Below, one piece after another: positions 30,157-38,186 of a DNA stretch of 64,000 bases (position 1 is its first letter; each line of letters opens with the position of its first letter). Source of the stretch: Sphingomonas dokdonensis (GTDB taxonomy: Bacteria > Pseudomonadota > Alphaproteobacteria > Sphingomonadales > Sphingomonadaceae); contig NZ_NBBI01000008.1 in assembly GCF_002197685.1 (NCBI RefSeq), positions 1-64,000 on the forward strand. Direction: 5' to 3'. The notes beneath the pieces are model-generated. The model was not told where the DNA came from and made no database searches. It saw only the letters and a program-made list of their open reading frames with translations. A program made the translations under genes and the position numbers.

Positions 30157-31104
30157 ATGGACCGGGGGGTTTCCATCATTCAAGCGACCATCGCTCCAGC
30201 CGCCGACGGCTGGCGCCTGGATCGCGCGCTGGCCGACGCGGTGCCCACCCTGTCGCGCGAGCGGCTGAAGGTGCTGATCAACGCCGGGCATGTCGAGCGT
30301 GACGGCGTGCTCGTCCGCGATCCGGCGAAGCGCGCCGCCGCTGGCGACGTCTTCGCGGTCGCCGTTCCTGCCCCGACCCCCGCGCATAATGAGGCCCAGG
30401 ATATCCCGCTCGTCGTCGCGTTCGAGGACGATCACCTGATCGTGATCGACAAGCCCGCCGGGCTCGTCGTTCACCCGGCCGCCGGCAATCTCGACGGCAC
30501 ATTGGTCAACGCGCTGCTGCACCATTGCGGCGGCTCGCTGTCGGGCATCGGCGGCGTGGCGCGGCCGGGGATCGTCCACAGGATCGACAAGGACACGTCC
30601 GGGCTGATGGTGGCGGCCAAGACCGATCGTGCGCACGAGGGGCTCGCCAAGCAATTCGCCGCGCACACGATCGACCGGCGCTACAAGGCGATCGTCAACG
30701 GCCGCCCCATGCCGCCGGAGGGCAAGGTGGACGCGCCGCTCGCCCGCTCGCCGCAGAACCGCAAAAAGGTCGCGATCGTCGCCAATGGCAAACGCGCGGT
30801 GACGCACTATCGCACCGTGCACCCGCTGCGCGAGGCGTCGCTGGTGGAATGCCGCCTCGAAACCGGCCGCACCCACCAGGTCCGCGTCCACATGGCCTCG
30901 ATCGGCCACGCCTTGCTGGGCGACCCCGTTTATGGTAGAACAAAACAAGCTCATAAGCGTCAACTTGATGAACTTTCGTTCCGTCGCCAGGCGCTGCACG
31001 CCGCCCGGCTGGGGTTCATTCATCCGATAACAAGTGTCGCTTTGTCGTTTGAAAGCGTGATGCCTGCAGACATGCAGGAACTGTTCAGTCAACTCGACGT
31101 ATAA
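30157..31104 (+). CDS. rluD: RluD-type 23S rRNA pseudouridine synthase (315 aa)
   Basis: N-terminal S4 RNA-binding domain (WRLDRALADAVPTLSRERLKV), then the RluA-family catalytic domain with the active aspartate in GIVHRIDKDTSGLMVAAK and the conserved HASIGHALLGDPVYG-like end (HMASIGHALLGDPVYG). Modifies uridines of helix 69 in the family. Start at ATG 30157; the ribosome binding site is poor. Confidence 0.92.
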   Translation: MDRGVSIIQATIAPAADGWRLDRALADAVPTLSRERLKVLINAGHVERDGVLVRDPAKRAAAGDVFAVAVPAPTPAHNEAQDIPLVVAFEDDHLIVIDKPAGLVVHPAAGNLDGTLVNALLHHCGGSLSGIGGVARPGIVHRIDKDTSGLMVAAKTDRAHEGLAKQFAAHTIDRRYKAIVNGRPMPPEGKVDAPLARSPQNRKKVAIVANGKRAVTHYRTVHPLREASLVECRLETGRTHQVRVHMASIGHALLGDPVYGRTKQAHKRQLDELSFRRQALHAARLGFIHPITSVALSFESVMPADMQELFSQLDV

Positions 31105-31111
31105 GGTGAAA

Positions 31112-31137
31112 GCGCGTCGCCGCCTTGCGGCGCGCGT
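31112..31137 (+). terminator. Hairpin between rluD and rpoH
   Basis: GCGCG-TC-GCCGC pairs with GCGGC-GCGC around CTT, followed by GTTTCTCC. It may end rluD transcripts or lie in the rpoH leader, where it could affect translation. Confidence 0.45.
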
Positions 31138-31164
31138 TTCTCCGGAAAGGGAGACAAGGTAATC

Positions 31165-32064
31165 ATGGCCAGCGGCAACGTCCCTGCGACGATCCCCGCA
31201 CTCGGCGGCGAGCAGAGCCTCAACCGCTATCTCGCCGAGATCAAGAAATTCCCCATCCTGGCGCCCGAGCAGGAATATATGCTCGCCAAGCGTTTTCAGG
31301 AGCATGGCGATCCTGAGGCGGCAGCCCAGCTCGTCACCAGCCACCTGCGTCTCGTCGCGAAGATCGCGATGGGCTATCGCGGATATGGCCTGCCCGTGTC
31401 CGAGCTGATCAGCGAGGGCAATATCGGCCTGATGCAGGGCGTGAAGAAGTTCGAGCCCGATCGCGGCTTCCGACTCGCCACTTATGCGATGTGGTGGATC
31501 CGCGCCTCGATCCAGGAATTTATCCTGCGCTCGTGGAGCCTCGTGAAGATGGGCACCACCGCCGCGCAGAAGAAGCTGTTCTTCAACCTGCGCCGGATGA
31601 AGGCGCGCCTCGACGCCTTCGAGGATGGCGATCTCACGCCCGAAAACGTGCAGAAGATTGCGACCGATCTCGGCGTGACCGAGGCCGACGTGGTCAGCAT
31701 GAACCGCCGCATGGCGATGGGCGGCGACACCTCGCTCAACGTCTCGATGCGCGAGGATGGCGAGGGCCAGTGGCAGGATTGGCTGCAGGACGATGCGCCG
31801 CTGCAGGATCATGTCGTCGCCGAGGCGCAGGAAGCCGACGTGCGCCACGGCATGCTCGTCAACGCGATGGACAGCCTGAACGATCGCGAGAAGCACATCC
31901 TCACCGAGCGTCGCCTCACCGACGATCCCAAGACGCTGGAGGAGCTGAGCCAGGTCTATGGCGTCAGCCGCGAACGCGTCCGCCAGATCGAGGTGCGCGC
32001 GTTCGAAAAGCTGCAAAAGGCGATGATGAAGATCGCCGGCGAAAAGCGCCTGCTCACCGCCTGA
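31165..32064 (+). CDS. rpoH: RpoH, heat-shock sigma factor (299 aa)
   Basis: Sigma-70 family member of the RpoH type. Region 2 contains LVAKIAMGYRGYGLPVSELI and ATYAMWWIRASIQEFILRSW; the RpoH box is in the KMGTTAAQKKLFFNLR area; region 4 is YGVSRERVRQIEVRAFEKL. Directs transcription of chaperone and protease genes. AAGGGAG lies upstream of the ATG. Full length. Confidence 0.96.
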   Translation: MASGNVPATIPALGGEQSLNRYLAEIKKFPILAPEQEYMLAKRFQEHGDPEAAAQLVTSHLRLVAKIAMGYRGYGLPVSELISEGNIGLMQGVKKFEPDRGFRLATYAMWWIRASIQEFILRSWSLVKMGTTAAQKKLFFNLRRMKARLDAFEDGDLTPENVQKIATDLGVTEADVVSMNRRMAMGGDTSLNVSMREDGEGQWQDWLQDDAPLQDHVVAEAQEADVRHGMLVNAMDSLNDREKHILTERRLTDDPKTLEELSQVYGVSRERVRQIEVRAFEKLQKAMMKIAGEKRLLTA

Positions 32065-32072
32065 TCGGATGG

Positions 32073-32100
32073 AGCCGGTGCGTCTTCAGGCGCACCGGCT
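32073..32100 (+). terminator. Stem-loop after rpoH
   Basis: AGCCGGTGCG (32073-32082) pairs with CGCACCGGCT (32091-32100), ten perfect base pairs. There is no long T run after it, so termination may be partial. Confidence 0.55.
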
Positions 32101-32151
32101 TCCACGGCGATCTTGCTCGCATCGTCACTGCGCGCGTTCTACAGTCGGCCG

Positions 32152-32913
32152 ATGTGGCGCGACGTGAAGCAGCTCTATGCCGATAGCGCGGCCTTCGCGC
32201 TGGCGCTGCCGGTCCTCTTCTCCATCCCCGTCCTGCTCGAATTCGCGCAGCATGTGGTGGAGATCGACCTTGGCCTCTACCGGCACGGCCTCGCCGCCGC
32301 CGCTGCCTTTGATCAGCGCCGCCTGATCCTCGGCTTCGCCAAGGTGCTGTCGCTTCTGCTGCCCGGCTATTGGTTCACCCGCTACATGGCCTGGAACCGC
32401 GATGCAAACCGCGCCAAGCGGATCGAGCGCCCGGCAGCGACGCTCTTCGGCATCCAGTTCGCGTTCAAGGCCGGGTGGCAGTGGTTCGCCCTCTTCGGCC
32501 CGCCGCTCGGCGTCATGCTCGGCCTCGCGCCGCGCGCCTCGTCCTACGCCGGGCTGGTCGCGATGATCGCGGCCAGCGTCGTCTCGATCTATCTCACCGC
32601 CTGGTTCGTCGCCTGGCCGCTCGGCAATGCGCGGATCGGCCCGTTCCGCTCGGTCGCGATCATGGCCGGCAGCTTCGCCCGAGCCTTCTTCTACGTCGCA
32701 GCCGGCACCCTGCCGCTGATGATCGTACATTACGCCCTCGGCTACGGCGCGATCGGTCGGCCCGAATGGCTCGTCTGGATCATGATGGCGGTCGACGCTC
32801 TCGTGGTCGGCTTCCTGGCGCTCACCGGCGCCGGCGCCCTCTTCCTCGGTGCGCGATATGCCGCCGGGCGCAAGAACATCGCGATGGACGGCGCCGCGTT
32901 GAACGCCGGCTAG
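32152..32913 (+). CDS. Polytopic membrane protein, unknown (253 aa)
   Basis: Several transmembrane helices: FALALPVLFSIPVLLEF, LGFAKVLSLLLPGYWF, WFALFGPPLGVMLGLA, GLVAMIAASVVSIYLTAWFVAWPL, ARAFFYVAAGTLPLMIVHYAL and IMMAVDALVVGFLALTGAGALF. No recognised family. The plan resembles small inner-membrane proteins with even numbers of helices. It precedes a sulfotransferase gene by about 40 bases, so the two may be co-transcribed. Confidence 0.65.
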   Translation: MWRDVKQLYADSAAFALALPVLFSIPVLLEFAQHVVEIDLGLYRHGLAAAAAFDQRRLILGFAKVLSLLLPGYWFTRYMAWNRDANRAKRIERPAATLFGIQFAFKAGWQWFALFGPPLGVMLGLAPRASSYAGLVAMIAASVVSIYLTAWFVAWPLGNARIGPFRSVAIMAGSFARAFFYVAAGTLPLMIVHYALGYGAIGRPEWLVWIMMAVDALVVGFLALTGAGALFLGARYAAGRKNIAMDGAALNAG

Positions 32914-32954
32914 CAAGCTGCCATTGGGTCACGGAGCAAGGGAGAGCATCAAAC

Positions 32955-33755
32955 GTGGCGTTCGGCGATATCGCGCAAGGCAATCTGGAGCGTTTCCTCG
33001 ACGCCAATCGCTTCGCCGACGAATTGTGCATCTTCATCCACATCCCGAAGACCGCCGGCTCCTCGCTTTCGGCCGAGCTCAACCGGATGCGCCCGCCCTA
33101 TCACAACATCCATCGCCGCTATTTCCACGGCGAGACCGTCACCTTCTCGCGCATCGAGGACGAGATCGCAGCGGTGATCGACAGCGGCGCGCTGGGCGAC
33201 GCCCGCTCCTGCTCGGGCCATTTCTCCTGGGACCAGGCCGCCCCGCTACGCGCCGCCCGGCCAGACGCCCGCGCCTTCACCTTTCTGCGCGACCCGGTGA
33301 AGCGCGTCATCTCCGACTATCGCTACTCGCGCACGCCGACCCACCCGACCTACAAGGAAACGATCGAGCGCTTTCCGACGGTCGAGAGCTACATCGAGGC
33401 GAACGAAACGCAGGACAAGATGGCGCGCTTCATGCTCCCCAACGGCGTCCGCACGCCCGATCAGATCGACGCGTTCATCAGCACAAACTACGCCTTCATC
33501 GGCCTGCTCGAAATGTATCCGTTGTCCTTCAACATTCTCTCCTTGCTGCTCGGCCACGACCGCATGCCGTCCGAGCACAAGCGCAAGACCGAGGATACGG
33601 CCGACAACGCGGTGGAGGAAACACCCGCGCTGCGCGAGATGATCGCCGCCACCAACCAGCGCGACTCGGCGCTGTACGAGCTGGTCAGACTGAAGCTGCT
33701 GTCCGTGCGTGAGGACTGGCGCGCCTTTCGCCAGACGGTGCAGCCCGCCGCCTGA
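32955..33755 (+). CDS. Sulfotransferase family protein (266 aa)
   Basis: PAPS-dependent sulfotransferase fold: IHIPKTAGSSLSAEL (5'-phosphosulfate loop, residues about 28-42) and FTFLRDPVKRVISDYRYSR (3'-phosphate-binding block). These place it in the Sulfotransfer_2 group that sulfates carbohydrates. Starts with GTG behind GGGAGAG. Acceptor unknown; with the neighbouring membrane protein it may decorate an exopolysaccharide or glycolipid. Confidence 0.82.
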   Translation: MAFGDIAQGNLERFLDANRFADELCIFIHIPKTAGSSLSAELNRMRPPYHNIHRRYFHGETVTFSRIEDEIAAVIDSGALGDARSCSGHFSWDQAAPLRAARPDARAFTFLRDPVKRVISDYRYSRTPTHPTYKETIERFPTVESYIEANETQDKMARFMLPNGVRTPDQIDAFISTNYAFIGLLEMYPLSFNILSLLLGHDRMPSEHKRKTEDTADNAVEETPALREMIAATNQRDSALYELVRLKLLSVREDWRAFRQTVQPAA

Positions 33756-33830
33756 GCCCTTCCCTGCCGCGACGCGCGGCGGTATCGCTAACCCGCGAGC
33801 CGCACCGGAGCCCGCGCCGACGAGTTGATC

Positions 33831-34004
33831 ATGGGCCTCATTCGTTTCGATCCGTCGTCCGATTACGTCATCTTCTTCGCCACCGTGCTGGTGCTGGCGA
33901 TCATCGCGATCATCGCGCTCGACCGTGCCTCGCCGCAGCGCAAGCGCGGGCGCCGCCACGTTCGGCGCGGCCATGGCGACCAGAGCGGCGAGCTGATCGA
34001 CTGA
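33831..34004 (+). CDS. Small membrane protein (57 aa)
   Basis: One transmembrane helix (VIFFATVLVLAIIAIIALD) followed by a strongly basic segment (QRKRGRRHVRRGHGD), so it is a single-pass inner-membrane peptide with a cytoplasmic positive end. No family. It precedes the DUF418 gene on the same strand. Confidence 0.5.
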   Translation: MGLIRFDPSSDYVIFFATVLVLAIIAIIALDRASPQRKRGRRHVRRGHGDQSGELID

Positions 34005-34078
34005 GCACGCCCACCATCGCCGCTCCGCCGCGCGCGCCTGACGAGAGCGGCACGCCGACCAGCGACGCCCGCCGCCTC

Positions 34079-35299
34079 GTGCAGATCGATGCGGTGCGCG
34101 GCGTTGCCGTCATGGGCATCCTGCTGCTCAACATCGTCTCCTTCGCCCTGCCCCGCGCGGCGTACGGCGACCCCACCGTCTATGGCGGCGCGACTGGCGC
34201 GAACTGGTGGGCCTGGGCCATCACCTTCGTCGTGGCCGACGGCAAAATGCGCGGCCTCTTCACCATGTTGTTCGGCGCCTCGACCATCCTCATCGCCGAT
34301 CGCGCGCTGGTGCAGCGGCAATCGCCTGCGCGCCGCCACTACGCCCGAATGGCCAGCCTGCTCGCGATCGGCATGGTGCACGCTTATCTGATCTGGTCGG
34401 GCGACATCTTGGTGCTCTACGCGCTGGCAGGCATGATCGTCTTCCTGGCGTGGCGCTGGGAGCCGCCGCGGCTTCTCGCGGTGGCCGTGCTGCTGCTGGC
34501 CACGCAGCTCGTCACCGGCGCGCTGGACCATGCCGCCGCCCGCGCGTTCGAGGCGCGCGCTACCGCCACCGCCGCCCCGCCAGCACTCCGCGAGCAATGG
34601 GCCGACTACCGCCACAGCCTGGACCAGCTGCGCCGAGATGCGGCGACGGAGGTGCAGACGTTTCGCGGCGGTTGGGCAGAAATTCTGCCGGCACGCATCG
34701 CGATCACCGCCGAGACGCAGCGGTTCGGCATTCCCCAGAACATGCCCGACACGATCGCGCTCATGCTGCTCGGCATGGCGCTATACCGCAGCGGCTTCTT
34801 CAGCGGCGCATGGGCACCACGCCATTACCGCACCGCGATGATCGTCGGCTACGGCATCTGCCTGCCGCTCTACATTCCCCTCGTCCTGTGGATCGACCGC
34901 AGCCACTTCGATCCGATCACGCTGTTGCTGACCGATCGCCTGCACCTCGCGCTGCTTCGCCCATTCGTCACGCTGGCACACGCAGCGCTCATCATCACGC
35001 TGGTCGCGCGCGCGCCGGGCGCTCGGTGGCCCGCCCGCCTCGCCGCGGTCGGCCGCGTGGCCTTCAGCAACTATCTCGGCGCCAGCCTCGTCGGCACGTT
35101 CCTGTTCTACGGCTACGGCCTCGGCTGGTTCGGCCATCTGTCACGGTGGCAGCTATACCCGGTCGTGCTCGCGCTCTGGGCCGTGATGCTGCTCTGGTCG
35201 CCCTGGTGGCTGCGGCGATTCGCCTACGGCCCGCTGGAATGGCTCTGGCGCTCGCTGTCGCGCGGCCACCGGCAACGGATCCGTCGCGCGCCATCCTGA
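34079..35299 (+). CDS. DUF418 multi-spanning membrane protein (406 aa)
   Basis: Begins close to the diagnostic DAVRGVAVMGILLLNIVSF segment and ends with the DUF418 domain (YLGASLVGTFLFYGYGLGWFG). About ten transmembrane helices. Related proteins (YeiB) are acyltransferase-like but their function is unknown. The GTG start leaves almost no leader before the first helix, while the reading frame stays open about 100 bases upstream without ATG; the true start is uncertain. Confidence 0.85.
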   Translation: MQIDAVRGVAVMGILLLNIVSFALPRAAYGDPTVYGGATGANWWAWAITFVVADGKMRGLFTMLFGASTILIADRALVQRQSPARRHYARMASLLAIGMVHAYLIWSGDILVLYALAGMIVFLAWRWEPPRLLAVAVLLLATQLVTGALDHAAARAFEARATATAAPPALREQWADYRHSLDQLRRDAATEVQTFRGGWAEILPARIAITAETQRFGIPQNMPDTIALMLLGMALYRSGFFSGAWAPRHYRTAMIVGYGICLPLYIPLVLWIDRSHFDPITLLLTDRLHLALLRPFVTLAHAALIITLVARAPGARWPARLAAVGRVAFSNYLGASLVGTFLFYGYGLGWFGHLSRWQLYPVVLALWAVMLLWSPWWLRRFAYGPLEWLWRSLSRGHRQRIRRAPS

Positions 35300-35311
35300 G
35301 CCGTCCTGCTG

Positions 35312-35342
35312 TTGCGAACGACACGCAAATCTACTTGCGAAC
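35312..35342. promoter_or_regulatory. Fur-like box upstream of bfd
   Basis: TTGCG-N7-CGCAA (35312-35328) is an imperfect copy of iron-regulator boxes, and TTGCGAAC repeats at 35335-35342. It lies 50-75 bases before bfd. The match to a Fur-type site is from general knowledge of such motifs, not measured. Confidence 0.4.
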
Positions 35343-35387
35343 TCCTCTCACTAGCGCTAACCGTGGTGCGACAAAGAGGAGTGGTTC

Positions 35388-35558
35388 ATGGTCGTGTGCG
35401 TGTGCAACGCCATTCGTGAATGTCAGGTCCGCGAAGCCGCGCGCGCTGGATCCACCACCGCGTGCCAGGCGTATCGCTCGCTCGGACGCCAGCCCAAATG
35501 CGGGCAGTGCACCCCGTTCGCGCGAGCGATTATCGATGACGAGCGTGCTGCTGCGTAA
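35388..35558 (+). CDS. bfd: Bacterioferritin-associated ferredoxin (56 aa)
   Basis: Small BFD-like [2Fe-2S] protein with cysteines in VCVCNAIREC and PKCGQCTPF, giving the C-x-C...C-x2-C pattern of Bfd. It delivers electrons to bacterioferritin to release stored iron under shortage. It precedes bfr by 98 bases, the usual arrangement. AGAGGAG-type ribosome binding site. Confidence 0.9.
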   Translation: MVVCVCNAIRECQVREAARAGSTTACQAYRSLGRQPKCGQCTPFARAIIDDERAAA

Positions 35559-35655
35559 CAGTCGCAGCTTCTGAAAACCGCAGAAATCCGCCATTTTTCG
35601 ATTGCCGCCCTTGGCTTCGGCACGGTAGAGGCTGGCCAACACGGAGGCATATCAC

Positions 35656-36141
35656 ATGAAGGGCGACGCACGCGTCATCGAGTTTCTCAACGAGACGCTG
35701 AAGAACGAACTCACCGCGATCAATCAATATTGGTTGCACTATCGGCTGCTTGAGCATTGGGGCGTCAAGAAGCTTGCCGAATACGAGCGGCACGAATCCA
35801 TCGACGAGATGAAGCACGCCGATTGGCTGGCGGAGCGCATCCTGTTCCTCGATGGCCTGCCCAATTTCCAGCTGCTCGGCCGTCTGCGCATCGGCGAAAC
35901 CGTCGAGGAAGTGCTGAAGGCCGATCTCGCGATGGAGATCGAGGCAGTGGCGCAGCTCAAGGCGGCGATCACCTATTGCGAGGAAGTGAAGGATTTCGTC
36001 AGCCGCGATCTTTTCACGCGCATCCTCATCAGCGAGGAAGAGCATGTCGACACGCTCGAGCGTCAGTTCGAGATGATCGAGCGGATGGGCCTGCCCAATT
36101 ACATTCAGCTCAACGCAGAGGCGGACAAGCCGCACGGCTGA
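35656..36141 (+). CDS. bfr: Bacterioferritin (161 aa)
   Basis: Heme-containing iron storage protein. Ferroxidase ligands Glu18, Glu51, His54, Glu94, Glu127 and His130 fit the family spacing, and Met52, the heme ligand, is present (DEMKHAD). Typical length and start (MKGDARVIEFLNETL). Forms a 24-subunit shell with Bfd as electron donor. Confidence 0.96.
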   Translation: MKGDARVIEFLNETLKNELTAINQYWLHYRLLEHWGVKKLAEYERHESIDEMKHADWLAERILFLDGLPNFQLLGRLRIGETVEEVLKADLAMEIEAVAQLKAAITYCEEVKDFVSRDLFTRILISEEEHVDTLERQFEMIERMGLPNYIQLNAEADKPHG

Positions 36142-36193
36142 TCCCGCCTGCCGTCGCGTGCCTCGTCGCGCGACGGCCTAGCGCCGCGGCGGC

Positions 36194-36649
36194 TCAGGCG
36201 CGGCCGAAGCCGCCACCCGGCGTCGCCCGCCGCCCGAAGCCAAGCACCGGGCGGCGGTCACGCAACCCCGCGCCCTCGCGCGCTGGGTTCGCTTCGCGCT
36301 CCAGCAGCGCCAGTGATTGCGTGAACAACGGCCGCAGTGCGACCACGTCTTCCAATATCGTCTCCGGCGTGTCGCGGCTTTCCATCAGGTCACGCGCCAT
36401 GAACTCGATCTTTTCCGCCAGATCGGCGAGCGGCAGCGCACCGAACTGACGCGCCTCGCCCTTCAGCGTATGCGCCGGGATCACCAGGCCAGCGGTGTTC
36501 AGCGCGCGCTGCGCTTCCTCGATCGCGGTGACGGATTTGACCCCGTCCTCGCGGAAATAGCCAAGAATGCGCGGCATGTCGGCACCAAGCTCACCCTTCG
36601 CCTTCGCGAACGATGGCCAATCCACAAGCGTGCTACCTTCGAATGACAC
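36194..36649 (-). CDS. Hpt-domain protein (151 aa)
   Basis: Histidine-containing phosphotransfer domain with His60 in IPAHTLKGEARQFGA, residues about 20-115 forming a four-helix bundle. The C-terminus is Arg/Gly/Pro-rich and disordered (VLGFGRRATPGGGFGRA). Begins with GTG. It takes phosphate in a multi-step relay; no cognate kinase is adjacent. Confidence 0.8.
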   Translation of the reverse strand: MSFEGSTLVDWPSFAKAKGELGADMPRILGYFREDGVKSVTAIEEAQRALNTAGLVIPAHTLKGEARQFGALPLADLAEKIEFMARDLMESRDTPETILEDVVALRPLFTQSLALLEREANPAREGAGLRDRRPVLGFGRRATPGGGFGRA

Positions 36650-36735
36650 CGATGCCGTCCCTTTGCCCTGGCCTGAAACGTCGACGCGCTTCTCGACCGC
36701 AAACTACTACCGCAGAGGTAAAGAGAAGGTGATCT

Positions 36736-38088
36736 TCAATTGCCGAACGGGTTCTTTGGAGCACGTAGCGTCAGGCGGATCGGAACGGCGCCGAAGCCCA
36801 GGTCCTTGCGCGCCGAATTAACCAGATATCGCTCGTAACTGGCGGGCAGCTGATCGACGCGCGTGCCGAAAATCACGAAGCTCGGCGGGCGCGACTTCAC
36901 CTGCGTCACGTAGCGCATCTTGATCCGCTTGCCGCCCGGCGCCGGCGGCGGATTGGCCTCGATCGCCCGCTCGAACCAGCGGTTCAGCTCGCCCGTCGGC
37001 ACGCGCCGCGACCACGCCTCGCGCGTCTCGAACGCAGCCGAGATAAGCTGGTCGATACCGCGCCCGGTCATCGCGGACACCGTAATCAGCGGCACGCCCT
37101 TCACCTGGCTGAGGCCATCGCCCAGCGCCGCCTTCACGCCGTTGAACAAAGACGACGGGTCCTGCGCCACATCCCATTTGTTCAGCGCGATGATCAGCGC
37201 GCGGCCTTCTTCCAGAACGCGATCGGCAATACGCAAATCCTGTGATTCGAGGCCAAGCGTCGCGTCGAGCAGCAATACGACCACTTCGGCGAAATCCACC
37301 GCATGCAGCGCATCGGCGACCGACAGCTTTTCCAGCTTGTCCTGCACCTTGGCGCGCTTGCGCATGCCCGCGGTGTCGATCAGTCGTACGGGGCGGCCCA
37401 GCCACTCCCAATCGATCGCGATCGAATCGCGCGTGATGCCGGCTTCCGGCCCGGTGATCATGCGATCTTCGCCGAGCATCCGGTTCACCAGCGTCGACTT
37501 GCCCGCATTCGGCCGGCCGACGATCGCGAGCTTCAGCGGTGCGGCGGGATCTTCCTCGTCCTCCGCCGACAGGTCCTCGTCCTCGTCGCGCTCCAGATGC
37601 GGCAGCAGCGCCTCGAACAGGTCGCCCATGCCCTCGCCATGCTCGGCCGAAAGCTGCACCGGATCGCCAAAGCCAAGCGCCAGCGCCTCAAGGATCCCCT
37701 GCTCGCCCGCGCGCCCTTCGGCCTTGTTCGCCACCAGCACGATCGGCGTGGTCGATCCGCGCAGCCAGCGCGCGATCTCTTCGTCCAGCGGCACGATGCC
37801 CGCGCGCGCATCGACCATGAACAGCGCCACGTCGGCGCCAGCCACCGCCGCCTCGGTCTGCAAACGCATCCGTCCCGGCAGCGACTGCGCGTCGTGATCC
37901 TCGTAGCCGGCCGTATCGACGATGCGGAAATCGAGCCCAAGCAGGCTCGCGTCGCCCTCGCGGCGATCGCGCGTCACGCCCGGCCGATCGTCGACCAAGG
38001 CGAGTTTCTTGCCGACGAGGCGATTGAACAGCGTCGACTTGCCGACATTGGGTCGGCCCACGATTGCGACGGAAGGGAGACGTTTCAT
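36736..38088 (-). CDS. der: Der (EngA) ribosome assembly GTPase (450 aa)
   Basis: Two tandem GTPase domains. The first has GRPNVGKSTLFN, DTAGYED and NKAEG; the second has GRPNAGKSTLVN, DTAGMRKRAK and NKWD. A C-terminal KH-like domain ends PIRLTLRAPKNPFG. Needed for 50S subunit maturation. Follows bamB and the yfgM-like gene on the same strand, the conserved yfgM-bamB-der order. Confidence 0.97.
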   Translation of the reverse strand: MKRLPSVAIVGRPNVGKSTLFNRLVGKKLALVDDRPGVTRDRREGDASLLGLDFRIVDTAGYEDHDAQSLPGRMRLQTEAAVAGADVALFMVDARAGIVPLDEEIARWLRGSTTPIVLVANKAEGRAGEQGILEALALGFGDPVQLSAEHGEGMGDLFEALLPHLERDEDEDLSAEDEEDPAAPLKLAIVGRPNAGKSTLVNRMLGEDRMITGPEAGITRDSIAIDWEWLGRPVRLIDTAGMRKRAKVQDKLEKLSVADALHAVDFAEVVVLLLDATLGLESQDLRIADRVLEEGRALIIALNKWDVAQDPSSLFNGVKAALGDGLSQVKGVPLITVSAMTGRGIDQLISAAFETREAWSRRVPTGELNRWFERAIEANPPPAPGGKRIKMRYVTQVKSRPPSFVIFGTRVDQLPASYERYLVNSARKDLGFGAVPIRLTLRAPKNPFGN

Positions 38089-38186
38089 CGCCCGCCCCTA
38101 CAACTCCCGCCGCGGGAGCGAAAGCAGGATCGCCTTACGCGGCGCCGCGACGAGAGGCGCCGCGTCACCGCAGCGCCTCCCTTGTC

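Noticed and set aside
30154..32016. 620-codon minus-strand ORF opposite rluD and rpoH
   Set aside because: Both opposite genes are unmistakable; the ORF lacks domains and crosses the intergenic region.
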